Numbered from the stretch's first letter, positions 36,665-46,408 are shown. The stretch is 64,000 nt of DNA from UBA961 sp049426725 (GCA_049426725.1 JBMSYN010000006.1:55794-119793), one strand, 5' to 3'. Numbers and translations are program-made. Notes: a model not told the origin generated them from the letters alone.

Positions 36665-38187
36665 GAGTGATATTCCTTTTTCTATGTTTTCTCATTTCAT
36701 GTAAGAAAGACATTCAAAAACCGGGTATAAAGCACTCCATTCCCAAAAAAGTAATTGTACCCAAACCGGATTTTTTTGAGATAGCACCTCAAGAATCAGC
36801 GAAGAGTATAGAATATGCAGTATATCTTGCAGATTCATCCATCAATGAGCCTTATCTACATGCACCCTCATGGTATGATACATTTCCGGGCATAGCAACT
36901 TTTCGTGGAGGACCATTTCGTGATATGCCTTTAACGGGAATATTGGATGCAATGCCTACTTCATTCAAAATTGATTGGACTTTCAAAACAGATTGGGGAA
37001 AAATGTCTGCAGGTAATAGTGGGAAAGGCCGTGGATGGGGAGGTGGTGCAGGTTGGACCGGTCAACCATGTTTGAAAATGGATATCAAGACAAATGATGT
37101 GACTATTTATCAAGGGTCATTGACGGGTAAAGTATATCGATTGAATTATGAAGACGGAAAAGAAGTTGATAGTGCGCTTGATATTTATAATCCAATTAAA
37201 GGCTCTGTCGCATTGGACCCTGAATTCAATCATATTCTTTATGTAGGTCAAGGTATTCGATATCAGTCAGAATCAGGAGCACGCGCTTTCGATCTTCGCA
37301 CGGGAAAGATTGTTTCCTTCCAAACTGCTTATGACAAATATGCCAAAAGACGCTGGGGCTTTTTTGATAGTTCGCCAATAGCGTGGGGAAAATATCTTCT
37401 TTGGCCTGCTGAGAATGGGATACTCTATAAGTTTATCAGAACTCCGAATGGATTTCAACCTCACTCAAAATTCGTGTATTCAGTCAAAGGGAATTCGAAT
37501 CTTGGTCTTGAGGCAAGTATGGTTATATATGGGAGATATGGAATCATAGCAGATAATGGAGGAAGTATCATCTGTTTGGATCTTCATACATTGATTCCAT
37601 TGTGGTATTCTGCAAATGGTGATGATACTGATGCGACACCAGTCCTGGCAATTGAAGAAGGCAAGCCGGTTTTGTATACAGGTTGTGAAGTTGACAAACA
37701 GGGAAGACAAGGTGATTCTCATTTTAGAAAGCTCTCCGTACTGGATGGTCAAGAGATTTGGAGATTTTCTATTCCTTGCCATTCTTTTAGCATTGACAAG
37801 CATATCTTGAATGGCGGCATGCTTGGCACTCCATTGCTTGGAAGTGGTAGATGTTCATCCATGATTTTCACTTCTTTTGTCCAACATAAACCGGGGAATA
37901 CAGGTGTGCTCATGGCATTTGACAGAGCCACCGGGAATGTGCGATGGAGCACGGAGCTTGCAGCATATTCTTGGTCTTCGCCTATTGGTTATTTAGTGAA
38001 AGATGGTGCCTTCGTGATCCTCATGGGAGATGTCATCGGAAATCTCTATCTCATCAATGGCACCACCGGTGAAATCATTTATAAAGAACGCATAGGAAGC
38101 AATTTTGAATCTTCACCCGTGCCTTGGAGAAATACTGCAATCATTGCGTCAAGAGGCACAAATATTTTTAGGGTTTCCATACAATGA
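36661..38187 (+). CDS. PQQ-propeller-like lipoprotein
   Basis: 508 residues. I start at 36661, since this gives a lipoprotein signal (MRVIFLFLCFLISC, Cys14) and an ATGA overlap with the permease; the frame extends upstream inside that gene. The mature protein is a beta-propeller of PQQ/BamB-like blades (GSLTGKVYRLNYEDGKEV, KGSVALDPEFNHILYVGQG, ADNGGSIICLDLHTLIPLW, GVLMAFDRATGNVRWSTEL, GNLYLINGTTGEIIYKERIG). No PQQ-dependent dehydrogenase catalytic residues are recognised, so it is probably a binding or scaffold protein. Its stop overlaps the esterase ATG. Confidence 0.85.
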   Translation: MRVIFLFLCFLISCKKDIQKPGIKHSIPKKVIVPKPDFFEIAPQESAKSIEYAVYLADSSINEPYLHAPSWYDTFPGIATFRGGPFRDMPLTGILDAMPTSFKIDWTFKTDWGKMSAGNSGKGRGWGGGAGWTGQPCLKMDIKTNDVTIYQGSLTGKVYRLNYEDGKEVDSALDIYNPIKGSVALDPEFNHILYVGQGIRYQSESGARAFDLRTGKIVSFQTAYDKYAKRRWGFFDSSPIAWGKYLLWPAENGILYKFIRTPNGFQPHSKFVYSVKGNSNLGLEASMVIYGRYGIIADNGGSIICLDLHTLIPLWYSANGDDTDATPVLAIEEGKPVLYTGCEVDKQGRQGDSHFRKLSVLDGQEIWRFSIPCHSFSIDKHILNGGMLGTPLLGSGRCSSMIFTSFVQHKPGNTGVLMAFDRATGNVRWSTELAAYSWSSPIGYLVKDGAFVILMGDVIGNLYLINGTTGEIIYKERIGSNFESSPVPWRNTAIIASRGTNIFRVSIQ

Positions 38188-38972
38188 AGAAAGTAGTCAT
38201 CATCATCGCAATCATTTTTTCTGTTACACAATATCTTGAAGCGGGATTGTCATATCATCGGAAAGCAAATGGTTATCCATTTATTTTGAGTAAACCAAAG
38301 GGATATGTGAAAGGTACAGCAATGCCATTGATTGTGTTTTTACATGGCAAAAGTTTGAGCGGAGATTCGCTTGAAAAACTTAAAGCTTATGGTACGATTT
38401 CAGCGATTGCAAAAGGAAAACATATACCTGCGATAGTTGTCGCGCCTCAAACGCCTGAGGGTGAAGGTTGGGTGCCATCAAAAATCATGAGAGTGATTAA
38501 TTCCGTAAAAAAGATGACAACCATTGATACCAACAGAATTTATGTGATTGGAATGAGCATGGGCGGATATGGAACATTCAGATTTGTTGCTGCATATCCA
38601 AATGTGGTGGCAGCTGCTTCACCAATGGCGGGTGGAGGAGACTTGCATGGAGCAAAAAATTTAAGCACCGTGCCATTGTGGGTACTTCATGGGAAAAAAG
38701 ACGTAGATGTACCTTTTGTGCAATCATCGAAAATGGTGGCGGCAATTGCAAAATGCGATAGCACCAAGTGTATTTTTACACCATATCCAAAGATGGGTCA
38801 TTCAGAGTTCACCCAAATGTTTGAAAAGGATGAACTCTATGAATGGTTATTTGCTCACAAAAGAGAAAATGGTCAATCACCACTGCGGATGGCGAATCCA
38901 CGCATACCAACTTTGCAATATAGACCTGTAAAAAAGAAAAAAGATTCTACATCAATTACATCACCGCGCTGA
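38184..38972 (+). CDS. Secreted alpha/beta-hydrolase (phospholipase/carboxylesterase or PHB-depolymerase-like)
   Basis: 262 residues with a short signal peptide (near YLEAG). The nucleophile elbow is GMSMGGYGTFRF, the oxyanion side is LIVFLHGKSLSG, and the Asp and His candidates are in VDVPFVQS and KMGHSEFTQ. That gives a full Ser-Asp-His triad in the right order. It resembles the prolyl-oligopeptidase-like/esterase family often found as secreted feruloyl or xylan esterases. The Lys/Ser-rich tail overlaps the 3' end of the convergent lipoprotein gene by 12 bases. Third gene of a coupled trio. Confidence 0.85.
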   Translation: MKKVVIIIAIIFSVTQYLEAGLSYHRKANGYPFILSKPKGYVKGTAMPLIVFLHGKSLSGDSLEKLKAYGTISAIAKGKHIPAIVVAPQTPEGEGWVPSKIMRVINSVKKMTTIDTNRIYVIGMSMGGYGTFRFVAAYPNVVAAASPMAGGGDLHGAKNLSTVPLWVLHGKKDVDVPFVQSSKMVAAIAKCDSTKCIFTPYPKMGHSEFTQMFEKDELYEWLFAHKRENGQSPLRMANPRIPTLQYRPVKKKKDSTSITSPR

Positions 38973-40187
38973 TTTCCGAATGGCCTTGTAAATATTTTGT
39001 GCATCGCCTCTTCTCAACAGATATCCCGACATAAAGGGAAGAGGTCTTTTTGTGAATTCAGGATTAGAATAGGCGCTATCCAAAGCAGGACTATACCGTT
39101 TAGCAAAGAGATTGATTGGGCGTGCATATCTTCCATAAAAGACAAAATCCCAGTTTCTTTGATCGTAGTTTTCAAATGGAATCCCTGTATCATCTTGAAA
39201 GACTGTATTTGCATTGCTCAGTAGGAAATTTCGAATCTCAGAGAATCCTGCATTATGCATCAGATAGCTTGCGCTTTTCACATATGTGTTAAATCCCTTC
39301 ATTGAGTTCAGAAAATTACGAAGGGGGATATTATTCGTAAATCCTATTTTTCCTGCATAAGCTGCATTACCAAGATTTGCATAGATATATGTCAATCTCT
39401 GAATATATGTCGATCCATTTTTTGTGAAATAGATATCATGCACTTCCTGAACCGGTACTTTTGATGTATCTCTCGATTGAGTATTGATTGTTCCATCTGC
39501 ATGGAGATAGCGTTTGCCATGTCCAATCAAGGTATGATCTGTATGCACGAGAAATAATCCAATCAGAGGTAATGCACCATCCACTTTGTCCGCCGTAATG
39601 AATTTCCTCATTTTGTCAGTAATGAAATAACTGTAATTCGTTACTTCATTGATATTAATCTGTACTGATTGCAAATAATCCGGTACCCCGGTTGTATCAC
39701 GCGAAGAGAATTTCTTGAAGCTTCCTGGTGGTTCGAAAGCAATGAAAACATATTTCTTATAGTTGGGGAATAGTGTGACTGCGTGTAAGGCATCTGGACC
39801 ACTAAATGGATAAAATAGCGTGCCATCACCAACTTTGTCAGTCGAAAGTTCTGATTGAGAAAAATCAGACATTGGTTTCAATCGTTTTGTCTTGACTCTC
39901 CTAAACAATTCTTGTAATCTTTTTGTGTGAACTCCATAGAATCCATAACTCGCGATTCCTCGAAGTCTATTGCTTGCCAAAGGGAGTCCAGCAATAAATC
40001 GTGAAGATTCATCAATAGTGGTATCGAGTCCTCTTGGCAATTCAGAAGAAATGGGTATAGTGTCTTTTTTCTTTTGAACCGAATCCTTCAGAATAGGATG
40101 TGCCTGTAAATCATTCTTCTTTTCATTGTTTTGTGTTTCGCATCCCAGTAAAAAAATGATGCAAACAATACCAATTAATAAACGCAT
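38961..40187 (-). CDS. Lipoprotein of unknown function
   Basis: 408 residues beginning MRLLIGIVCIIFLLGC, a lipoprotein signal (Cys16), then a Lys/Asp-rich linker. I recognise no family. The globular part (about 60-408) has GIASYGFYGVHTKRLQELF, YPFSGPDALHAVTLFPNYK and a run near ASYLMHNAGFSEIRNFLL. It keeps the layout of exported enzymes or binding proteins of Bacteroidota-type genomes, but no catalytic signature is visible. Its 3' end overlaps the esterase gene by 12 bases on the opposite strand. Upstream lies a 135-base spacer before another unknown exported gene. Confidence 0.75.
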   Translation of the reverse strand: MRLLIGIVCIIFLLGCETQNNEKKNDLQAHPILKDSVQKKKDTIPISSELPRGLDTTIDESSRFIAGLPLASNRLRGIASYGFYGVHTKRLQELFRRVKTKRLKPMSDFSQSELSTDKVGDGTLFYPFSGPDALHAVTLFPNYKKYVFIAFEPPGSFKKFSSRDTTGVPDYLQSVQININEVTNYSYFITDKMRKFITADKVDGALPLIGLFLVHTDHTLIGHGKRYLHADGTINTQSRDTSKVPVQEVHDIYFTKNGSTYIQRLTYIYANLGNAAYAGKIGFTNNIPLRNFLNSMKGFNTYVKSASYLMHNAGFSEIRNFLLSNANTVFQDDTGIPFENYDQRNWDFVFYGRYARPINLFAKRYSPALDSAYSNPEFTKRPLPFMSGYLLRRGDAQNIYKAIRKSAR

Positions 40188-40322
40188 GGTAAATCCAAAA
40201 AAATAAACAATCTGTGGCCCTATAGCCTAAGTGCTTATGCTACCCGATGTAGAGAAAAACTATCAACAATTAGACCAAAATACCTCTTTGAAGAGCTATT
40301 GTCATAATAGAAAAAGAAAGAT

Positions 40323-40760
40323 TTATGGCCTTTTGGGATAGAAAACAAGCTTTCTCTGTGTAGAATTCATGAGTAATCTTGTGGAATCATCTACATTTCT
40401 ACATCGTACCCTGAATGTTTCTGAGGAGCCAAACAATACTCGTTGATATGTGATTGTCCACAATTGATTTTTCTTTTCTTCTTTTATACCTACTCTGCGG
40501 AATTCATATCCAAAATTCATATTCTCTATGGATGTGAGTGCTTTATTCTTTCCTATTCTTTGTAATTCACTTGGTTCATATAGAAATGGGAGCATTTCTT
40601 CATATCGTGAATTCTTATGGAGAATTTGTAAATATGAGAGAATATCTGTTGAATAAAAGCATAATGGATTTCGAAAAAGGCATGATTGTACTTGTGCATT
40701 AAGGTGTACATGCACAAGAAGTAATATATTGAGTAAATAGATTATAACTGATTTGCTCAT
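40323..40760 (-). CDS. Small exported protein of unknown function
   Basis: 145 residues with a signal peptide (LLVHVHLNAQ). The mature part contains YLQILHKNSRYEEMLPFLYEP and a beta-rich end (QLWTITYQRVLFGSSETFRVRC). The size and layout recall small secreted NTF2-like/DUF4878-type proteins, but I cannot confirm it. It starts 29 bases from the divergent YCII-type gene, so the two share a short promoter region. Confidence 0.65.
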   Translation of the reverse strand: MSKSVIIYLLNILLLVHVHLNAQVQSCLFRNPLCFYSTDILSYLQILHKNSRYEEMLPFLYEPSELQRIGKNKALTSIENMNFGYEFRRVGIKEEKKNQLWTITYQRVLFGSSETFRVRCRNVDDSTRLLMNSTQRKLVFYPKRP

Positions 40761-40789
40761 AAATTCACTTTCTCAAAAGGTAGTTATTC

Positions 40790-41107
40790 ATGGATGTTTA
40801 TGCACTTATCTGGCGTTCTCACACACATGATGATGAATTTGATCAACAGGCTTTCAATGATCGCATGCCGGCACTTTTCGAATGGTTGAAACAATTGAAA
40901 TCTCAATCCAAACTACTTGCTTGTGGTGGTGGTGGATTTGAACACTCACCCGGGGGATTGACAATCATCCTTGCACAAAATCCTCAAGAAGCACATGAGA
41001 TTGCTCATGCATCACCACTTTCTGACATGGGAAGTACTGAAATATTCTTTTGGGGAGTATTTCATGCTGATATGCAATTCAATGTGAATGATCCTCGACT
41101 TATGTAA
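40790..41107 (+). CDS. YCII-related domain protein
   Basis: 105 residues, cytoplasmic, with the ferredoxin-like YCII fold: MDVYALIWRSHTHDDEFDQQAF, LLACGGGGFEHSPGGLTIILAQ, EAHEIAHASPLSDMG, and a final aromatic strand (EIFFWGVFH). YCII proteins are small dimeric possible enzymes of unknown reaction. It ends one base before the convergent M28 peptidase gene, and no terminator separates them. Confidence 0.8.
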   Translation: MDVYALIWRSHTHDDEFDQQAFNDRMPALFEWLKQLKSQSKLLACGGGGFEHSPGGLTIILAQNPQEAHEIAHASPLSDMGSTEIFFWGVFHADMQFNVNDPRLM

Positions 41108-42499
41108 TTATTTCCTCTGGATCTTTTTGGGCATATCGGCTGTAACATAGGTCAATACTGCCATTGATGCAGTGCATAATGCAAGTTCGCGAGGATTGAG
41201 TTTGTCCATCATGTCTGCATTTGTGTGATGATAATTGAAATATTTTGAATCATCAACAAGCAAGCCCATACCGGGTACGCCCATTTCCATGATTGGTCCG
41301 ATATCAGCTCCGCCTCCACCTTCTTCGCATAGTGAAGCATCAATCACACCAAGCAAAGAACAAATTTCTTTTGCCAATTCCATTCCTTTTGCGCTTCCAC
41401 CAAAATCAAATCCTTTAGGTTTAAATGTTCCTGCATCGCTCTCTACTGCCAAAACATGATTGGGAATTTCTTTGGCATGTAGTTTGGCATAAGTCTTTCC
41501 ACCCATCAAACCATTCTCTTCATTGGTCCAGAAACAAACTCGCAATGTGCGCTTCGGGCGGATGCCCAATCTCTTGATCACGCGCAATGCCTCCCAAGCC
41601 GCTATACAACCACCTCCATCATCCATTGCTCCTTGCCCAACATCCCATGAATCGATATGACCACCAAATACAACAATTTCTTCAGGTTTTTCAGAACCGC
41701 GAATTTCGGCAATCACATTGCGTGAATTTGCATCTGGAAGAAATTTGCTTTCGAGTTTCAATGTGACATTGGGCTTTAAACCCAATCCGCATTGTCTGTC
41801 AAGCATTTCGGCATCTTCAATGGAAATTGCAGCATGAGGAATCTTTTTTACATCATCTGCATAACGCATGCCGCCTGTGTGAGGAGTATTCAGTGAAGCC
41901 GGTCCAATTGAACGAACCAAGCTAGCAATTGCTCCATGTTTTGCTGCTTCTGAAGCACCACTTACGCGATATCGAACTGTCTCACTGTATTTTGTAAATG
42001 GAACATTGAACACAACAATTTTACCTATGGCATCTTTTGATCTCTTTGACAATTCATCAAAGCTATGAACAACAATCACTTCACCGGTCACGCCATTTGA
42101 AGGGGTAGCAATTGTACCGCCCAAACCTAGAACTGAAATGTTTTTTTCAAATGGAGCATTTAATCTCAGAGATTCATTGCCACGCACCCAATGTGGTACC
42201 TTGACAGGTTCGCTGTATACTGTGTCAAAACCATCTGTTTTCATGGTTGCCAGAATCCAGTCAATTGCTTTTTCCAGATTTTGAGAACCACTTAGTCTTG
42301 GTCCATAGGTGTCACACATGATTGAAAGTCGCTTGTACGCATTGCTGTCTTTCAATGCCTCGGCGATGATCTTTGCTGAGATGTCAGAGTATTGCTCTTT
42401 GATTGATAATTGTTCTTTGGATTCAGATAATACTGCATAAGCCGAACCACCAAGAATGGTGATTATTGCAGCAATCGCAATGATGATGGACTTCTTCAT
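41108..42499 (-). CDS. M28-family aminopeptidase/carboxypeptidase Q-like, with PA domain
   Basis: 463 residues with an N-terminal signal or anchor (MKKSIIIAIAAIITILGGSAYA). A protease-associated insert (about 120-260) is followed by the zinc peptidase core. Metal ligands: His and Asp in FGGHIDSWDVGQGAMDDGGG, the catalytic Glu pair in TNEENGLMGG, Asp in VESDAGTF, and His in FNYHHTNADMMDKL. It is closest in layout to carboxypeptidase Q (PGCP). I start at 42499, one base past the glycosyltransferase stop. It is last in the murD operon and probably degrades periplasmic peptides. Confidence 0.92.
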   Translation of the reverse strand: MKKSIIIAIAAIITILGGSAYAVLSESKEQLSIKEQYSDISAKIIAEALKDSNAYKRLSIMCDTYGPRLSGSQNLEKAIDWILATMKTDGFDTVYSEPVKVPHWVRGNESLRLNAPFEKNISVLGLGGTIATPSNGVTGEVIVVHSFDELSKRSKDAIGKIVVFNVPFTKYSETVRYRVSGASEAAKHGAIASLVRSIGPASLNTPHTGGMRYADDVKKIPHAAISIEDAEMLDRQCGLGLKPNVTLKLESKFLPDANSRNVIAEIRGSEKPEEIVVFGGHIDSWDVGQGAMDDGGGCIAAWEALRVIKRLGIRPKRTLRVCFWTNEENGLMGGKTYAKLHAKEIPNHVLAVESDAGTFKPKGFDFGGSAKGMELAKEICSLLGVIDASLCEEGGGGADIGPIMEMGVPGMGLLVDDSKYFNYHHTNADMMDKLNPRELALCTASMAVLTYVTADMPKKIQRK

Positions 42500-42500
42500 T

Positions 42501-43700
42501 TCACACCTTGTATTGATCAATAAGTTGTTTCAGACTATGGAAAACATGCTCGGGCTGTATGTCTCTTATACACATGAATGCTTGATCTGTTCCTTCAAAT
42601 TGACATTTCGCCGGATTGGGAGAAAAGTAAAAGCATGGACTGCATGATAGATCTCTTCTTATGACAAGTGCTTTTTGATTCATCCATGGTGCCGTATGTA
42701 TATGGCTCGTATAACCAAAGATTGCAATCATGGGAAGTTGCAATGCTGCTGCACAATGCATGAGTCCTGAATCATTTGATATGAATGCAGTACAATGATT
42801 CATGATTGCAATGCTCTGCATAAGTGATGAAGCCTGTACGATATCAATCTTTGCTTCATTATATTCAGCACGAATCATGTTAGAAATTTGCATGTTTAAG
42901 TCATGCTCTTCGGGTCCGCCAAATAAGAGAATATGCATGGACAATTCTTTGCTTGCCATGGCACATGCTTTGGCATAATATTCTGCTTTCCATCTTTTAT
43001 TGATTTGATTTTTTACTGTTGCAGATCCTGCATGAATACCGAGAATTGGGGTCTGAAGAGATATTCCTTGATTTTTTAACCATTCATGTGCAAATGCTTT
43101 GTCTTTCTCGCTGAGATGAAGTGACATTGCAGGGAGAATGGAAGGAATCTTAGCACCCAATAGTGAAGCAATGCGGATATTCTCTTCGCAATTATGCAAT
43201 AAATCATCCTCATTCAGTAATATATTGTTCAGTGCATTTAATTGCAGAGAGGATTGATGAATATAACGATGTCCGATTCTATGCGGAGATCCAATCAATC
43301 GTGAAACGATGGAATAATGAAACCTATTCGCAGGAAATGCCGTGATGGTATGTGAATATTTGCCACGAAGAGAGAATAAGAAGCGCAATGTGGTAAATGG
43401 TGATTCTTTCAGAAAATTGTGAAAGATTACATTTGAAACTTGTGGCAACTCCGAGAAAACATCTGCTATTCCCTTGAACATTGTGAGTATGTCGATCTGT
43501 ATATCCGGGAAAGAGTTTTTCAACAATGTTAATGCAGGAGTAAACATCAATGCATCGCCAATTCCGGAAAGAGCAAGGATGAGAATGCGATCTCCATTTT
43601 TGAGTGATTTCGCATTCTTTGCTTGCACTATCGAGCTATCTCTCAAGCTCTCATGCAGAGTGCTGCATGGGAGTATTGTCAGATCATTGATTGTCTGCAT
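42501..43700 (-). CDS. Glycosyltransferase family 9 (heptosyltransferase-like)
   Basis: 399 residues with the GT-B fold of LPS heptosyltransferases. N-terminal block LILALSGIGDALMFTPAL; C-terminal nucleotide-sugar site with LGIHAGSATVKNQINKRWKAEYYAK, HILLFGGPEEHD, CTAFISNDSGLMHCAAAL and IAIFGYTSHIHTAPW. A Cys-bearing tail (CSPCFYFSPNPAKCQF) resembles the heptosyltransferase C-terminus. It likely adds a sugar to the LPS core, though substrate is not shown. It begins six bases after the M24 peptidase stop. Confidence 0.88.
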   Translation of the reverse strand: MQTINDLTILPCSTLHESLRDSSIVQAKNAKSLKNGDRILILALSGIGDALMFTPALTLLKNSFPDIQIDILTMFKGIADVFSELPQVSNVIFHNFLKESPFTTLRFLFSLRGKYSHTITAFPANRFHYSIVSRLIGSPHRIGHRYIHQSSLQLNALNNILLNEDDLLHNCEENIRIASLLGAKIPSILPAMSLHLSEKDKAFAHEWLKNQGISLQTPILGIHAGSATVKNQINKRWKAEYYAKACAMASKELSMHILLFGGPEEHDLNMQISNMIRAEYNEAKIDIVQASSLMQSIAIMNHCTAFISNDSGLMHCAAALQLPMIAIFGYTSHIHTAPWMNQKALVIRRDLSCSPCFYFSPNPAKCQFEGTDQAFMCIRDIQPEHVFHSLKQLIDQYKV

Positions 43701-43705
43701 TGGAT

Positions 43706-44893
43706 TTATCCCAAATACATCATTTCTTGCTGAGGTGCCAGACCAGAAACAATCGGTGTTCCGTCTTGCATGAATACCATGTCAATTTCTGTTCTCATTC
43801 CAACTTTGCCGGGAATATAAATGCCAGGTTCTATAGAGCATGAAGTCATTGGTATGACAACTCTCGTATCTTGTGTTTCATAATTATCCATATTTGCCCC
43901 TGAACCATGAGTTTCTGTCGTGATGCTGTGTCCGGTTCTATGCACGAAATATTCACCATATCCCTTTCCGCAAATCACATTTCTTACTGCATCATCAATT
44001 TCGCATCCCATCACTGATTGCTTCTTGTGGAAACGTTCTTGAAACAAAGTGATTCCTGCATTTCTGGCTTCGATGATTGTATTGAAGATGGATGATTCTT
44101 CTTCATTCATTGCGGTGCCTGTATGACACATCCAAGTAATGTCGGAATATGTTCCATTTCCATGAGAAGGGCATGCCCACATATCTATCAACACAATTGT
44201 ATCCGGTCCGAATTCTGAGTATTGTTGAGCACTCGGCGCATAATGCGGACTTGCCGCATTAATATCTCTTGCTATGATTGGCTCGCTATATGTTGTGAGA
44301 CCGCAATCATGAAAACGCTTCATGACAAATTGTTGGATGTCATATTCACTGGCAATCCTTTTGCTCAGAATTGATGATCGTATCTCCTGAAAGGTTTCTT
44401 GCATGATATTACCGAGAGTTGGGGCGGTGAATTCAAGATTTTCTTGTAATTGTTCATCGCTCCATACAGCAGCTATCATTTGCAATAAATCTGCCGAACT
44501 ATGAATGTGTGCATTCATGCTGCGGAGTAATTCCACCGTTCCTGCATCAACTTTGGATGCAGTTGGAATGGCATTCAATGGGGAGTATTCTATAGCAATA
44601 TTGGGATGATCATGTATGAAGTTTTGCAGACCTTTATGCCAACCTGCATGCCCTGAATAGACGGTGTGAATTGCATCAATATGAGCGAGCGTGAAATCTT
44701 CAATTGCATGCACCAATGTTTGCACTTTTCCCTTTGCAGGAATGAGCACGGCCCATCTTCTGGTGCAATGCATGGTTGAGGGCATTTCAACTATTTCATG
44801 AGCGATGGAATTGTTTCCCCTAAAATCCAGGAGCAACCAGGCATCCAAGCCAAGCTTAGTTAACGCTAGTTGAATATCCTGAAGGGATTTCAT
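43706..44893 (-). CDS. M24-family Xaa-Pro peptidase
   Basis: 395 residues with a pita-bread fold. The metal ligands line up as Asp in VLIDMWACPS, Asp in YSDITWMC, His in VHRTGHSITTETHG, Glu in CSIEPGIYI and Glu in MRTEIDMVF, so both metal sites are kept. The N-terminal half (1-170) is a creatinase-like domain. It cleaves Xaa-Pro bonds in peptides. Its ATG overlaps the murD stop by four bases (ATGA). Confidence 0.92.
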   Translation of the reverse strand: MKSLQDIQLALTKLGLDAWLLLDFRGNNSIAHEIVEMPSTMHCTRRWAVLIPAKGKVQTLVHAIEDFTLAHIDAIHTVYSGHAGWHKGLQNFIHDHPNIAIEYSPLNAIPTASKVDAGTVELLRSMNAHIHSSADLLQMIAAVWSDEQLQENLEFTAPTLGNIMQETFQEIRSSILSKRIASEYDIQQFVMKRFHDCGLTTYSEPIIARDINAASPHYAPSAQQYSEFGPDTIVLIDMWACPSHGNGTYSDITWMCHTGTAMNEEESSIFNTIIEARNAGITLFQERFHKKQSVMGCEIDDAVRNVICGKGYGEYFVHRTGHSITTETHGSGANMDNYETQDTRVVIPMTSCSIEPGIYIPGKVGMRTEIDMVFMQDGTPIVSGLAPQQEMMYLG

Positions 44894-46224
44894 GAAAGTG
44901 CCTGAACAGCTGATTTAAAAACTTGACCACGATGTTCATAATTGGCGAACATGTCAAATGATTTACAAGCAGGTGAGAATAACACCACATCGCCACTTGC
45001 TGCTTCCAATGCGGCAAGCTGCGTTGCTTCTTCTAAACTTTCGGCTTTTAAACATCGTATGGAAGTGCAGAAATGATTGAAGATTGCTTCTTGTTCCTCT
45101 CCGATGGCAATGATTGTTTTTACATGACTTGCCGCAACAGCATCCAATTCATTGTATGCATTGTTGTCGCCCCTGCCTCCGGCAATCCAAATAATTGGTT
45201 CTTTATAGCTGGAAAGTGCATACCATGCTGCATTGATATTCGTGGCTTTGGAGTCATTGATAAAGTTGACATCATGTCTGCATCGCACGAATTCCAAGCG
45301 ATGTTCTACACCTGAGAATTGCATAAGTCCATCTCGAATATTCTCATTGCGAATTTCGAATGCTCGTGCAGCCAATGCTGCGGCCATGGAATTATATCTG
45401 TTGTGAACGCCGGGCAGGCGCACATCTTCGAATGGCATTAATACTTCCTCATTATGCATTGAAGAAACGAATACCAGTTCATTGCCTCTAGCATAAGCCC
45501 CTTGCTGCACGGGATTCATGCTGATATACTGAATATTCGCTCGAGACATCTCTGCGCATGCTGCTGCACTCGGATTATCTGCATTCAAAATTACAATATC
45601 ATTTGCGTCTTGATTCAAGGAAGTTTTCCACTTTGCTTTCTGATATGCATCAAAGGACCCATGATAGGTGAGATGATCGGGAGTAATATTGAGAATTATC
45701 CCCACTTTGGGTTTATAATCTTTGATTCTATCCAATTGATAACTGCTGGCTTCGATTACCAAAATGGTATTTGGGTCCAATTCATGTAGACAATCACTCA
45801 ATGGTGTCCCTATATTCCCGGCTGTAATTGCAGGAACATCTGCATTCGTGAAGAGAAATGCAGTCAAAGCAGTTGTCGTGGTTTTTCCATTTGTTCCGGT
45901 AATTGAAATGATTGGATTGCGTACATGTGAAGATGCATACTCCAATTCACTGATGATGGGGATTCCTCGTGATTCAGCTTCTTTTATGATCTCTGCATAG
46001 GGTGGTACGCCGGGCGAAGCAATTATCAAATCACAATTTGCCAATGCTTTGCTTGAATGATTGCCAAATTCATGATTGATTCCTGCATCTTGCAATGTTT
46101 TTTGAGCAGATGCATAGGTATCTGCACTTGCTGATTCTGTTAGGAATGGTGTGTCGCCATCTTTTAGAGCCAGCTTTGCCGCTGCAAGACCACTTTTCCC
46201 GGCACCAATTATTGTTATGTTCAT
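44890..46224 (-). CDS. murD: UDP-N-acetylmuramoylalanine--D-glutamate ligase
   Basis: 444 residues; adds D-Glu to UDP-MurNAc-L-Ala in the cytoplasm. Sequence marks: N-terminal Rossmann part ITIIGAGKSGLAAAKLA, ATP loop SITGTNGKTTTTAL, LVIEASSYQLDRI, NITPDHLTYHGSFDAYQKAK, VEHRLEFV, FINDSKATN and the C-terminal SPACKSFDMFANYEHRG. I start at 46224, where MNITIIGAG begins; a longer frame adds 10 residues. It leads the leftward murD-M24-GT9-M28 operon, and murD here is away from the usual dcw cluster. Confidence 0.97.
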   Translation of the reverse strand: MNITIIGAGKSGLAAAKLALKDGDTPFLTESASADTYASAQKTLQDAGINHEFGNHSSKALANCDLIIASPGVPPYAEIIKEAESRGIPIISELEYASSHVRNPIISITGTNGKTTTTALTAFLFTNADVPAITAGNIGTPLSDCLHELDPNTILVIEASSYQLDRIKDYKPKVGIILNITPDHLTYHGSFDAYQKAKWKTSLNQDANDIVILNADNPSAAACAEMSRANIQYISMNPVQQGAYARGNELVFVSSMHNEEVLMPFEDVRLPGVHNRYNSMAAALAARAFEIRNENIRDGLMQFSGVEHRLEFVRCRHDVNFINDSKATNINAAWYALSSYKEPIIWIAGGRGDNNAYNELDAVAASHVKTIIAIGEEQEAIFNHFCTSIRCLKAESLEEATQLAALEAASGDVVLFSPACKSFDMFANYEHRGQVFKSAVQALS

Positions 46225-46408
46225 CTTGTGTAGTCCAAAAAAAGAAAGCCACATCGCTCATGAAAAGGTGAATCGTTCAGTACGCATGCGTGATACAAAC
46301 CAAGCATCACACAGCGATATGAAGGTTGCAAGTAGAGAGTAAAGATCATTGATCGCTTACATGCGCCGGCGTTCAACACTCATCACTGCAATGTGGCAAA
46401 TAGTGTTT
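46225..46408. other. Spacer between murD and the M20 peptidase gene
   Basis: 184 bases with no gene. It follows the M20 stop and precedes murD on the same strand. A weak stem (aacact/agtgtt) with a long loop and a short T-run on the plus strand is not good enough to call a terminator. The murD promoter should lie here but I see no TAnnTTTG match. Confidence 0.4.

Noticed and set aside
38961..38972. The 12-base tail-to-tail overlap of the esterase and lipoprotein genes as evidence of a wrong frame
   Set aside because: Both frames hold recognisable export signals and long open frames; short convergent overlaps are ordinary.
40188..40322. A small RNA or promoter in the spacer between the two unknown exported genes
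   Set aside because: No TAnnTTTG match with spacing, no stem plus T-run; nothing to support.
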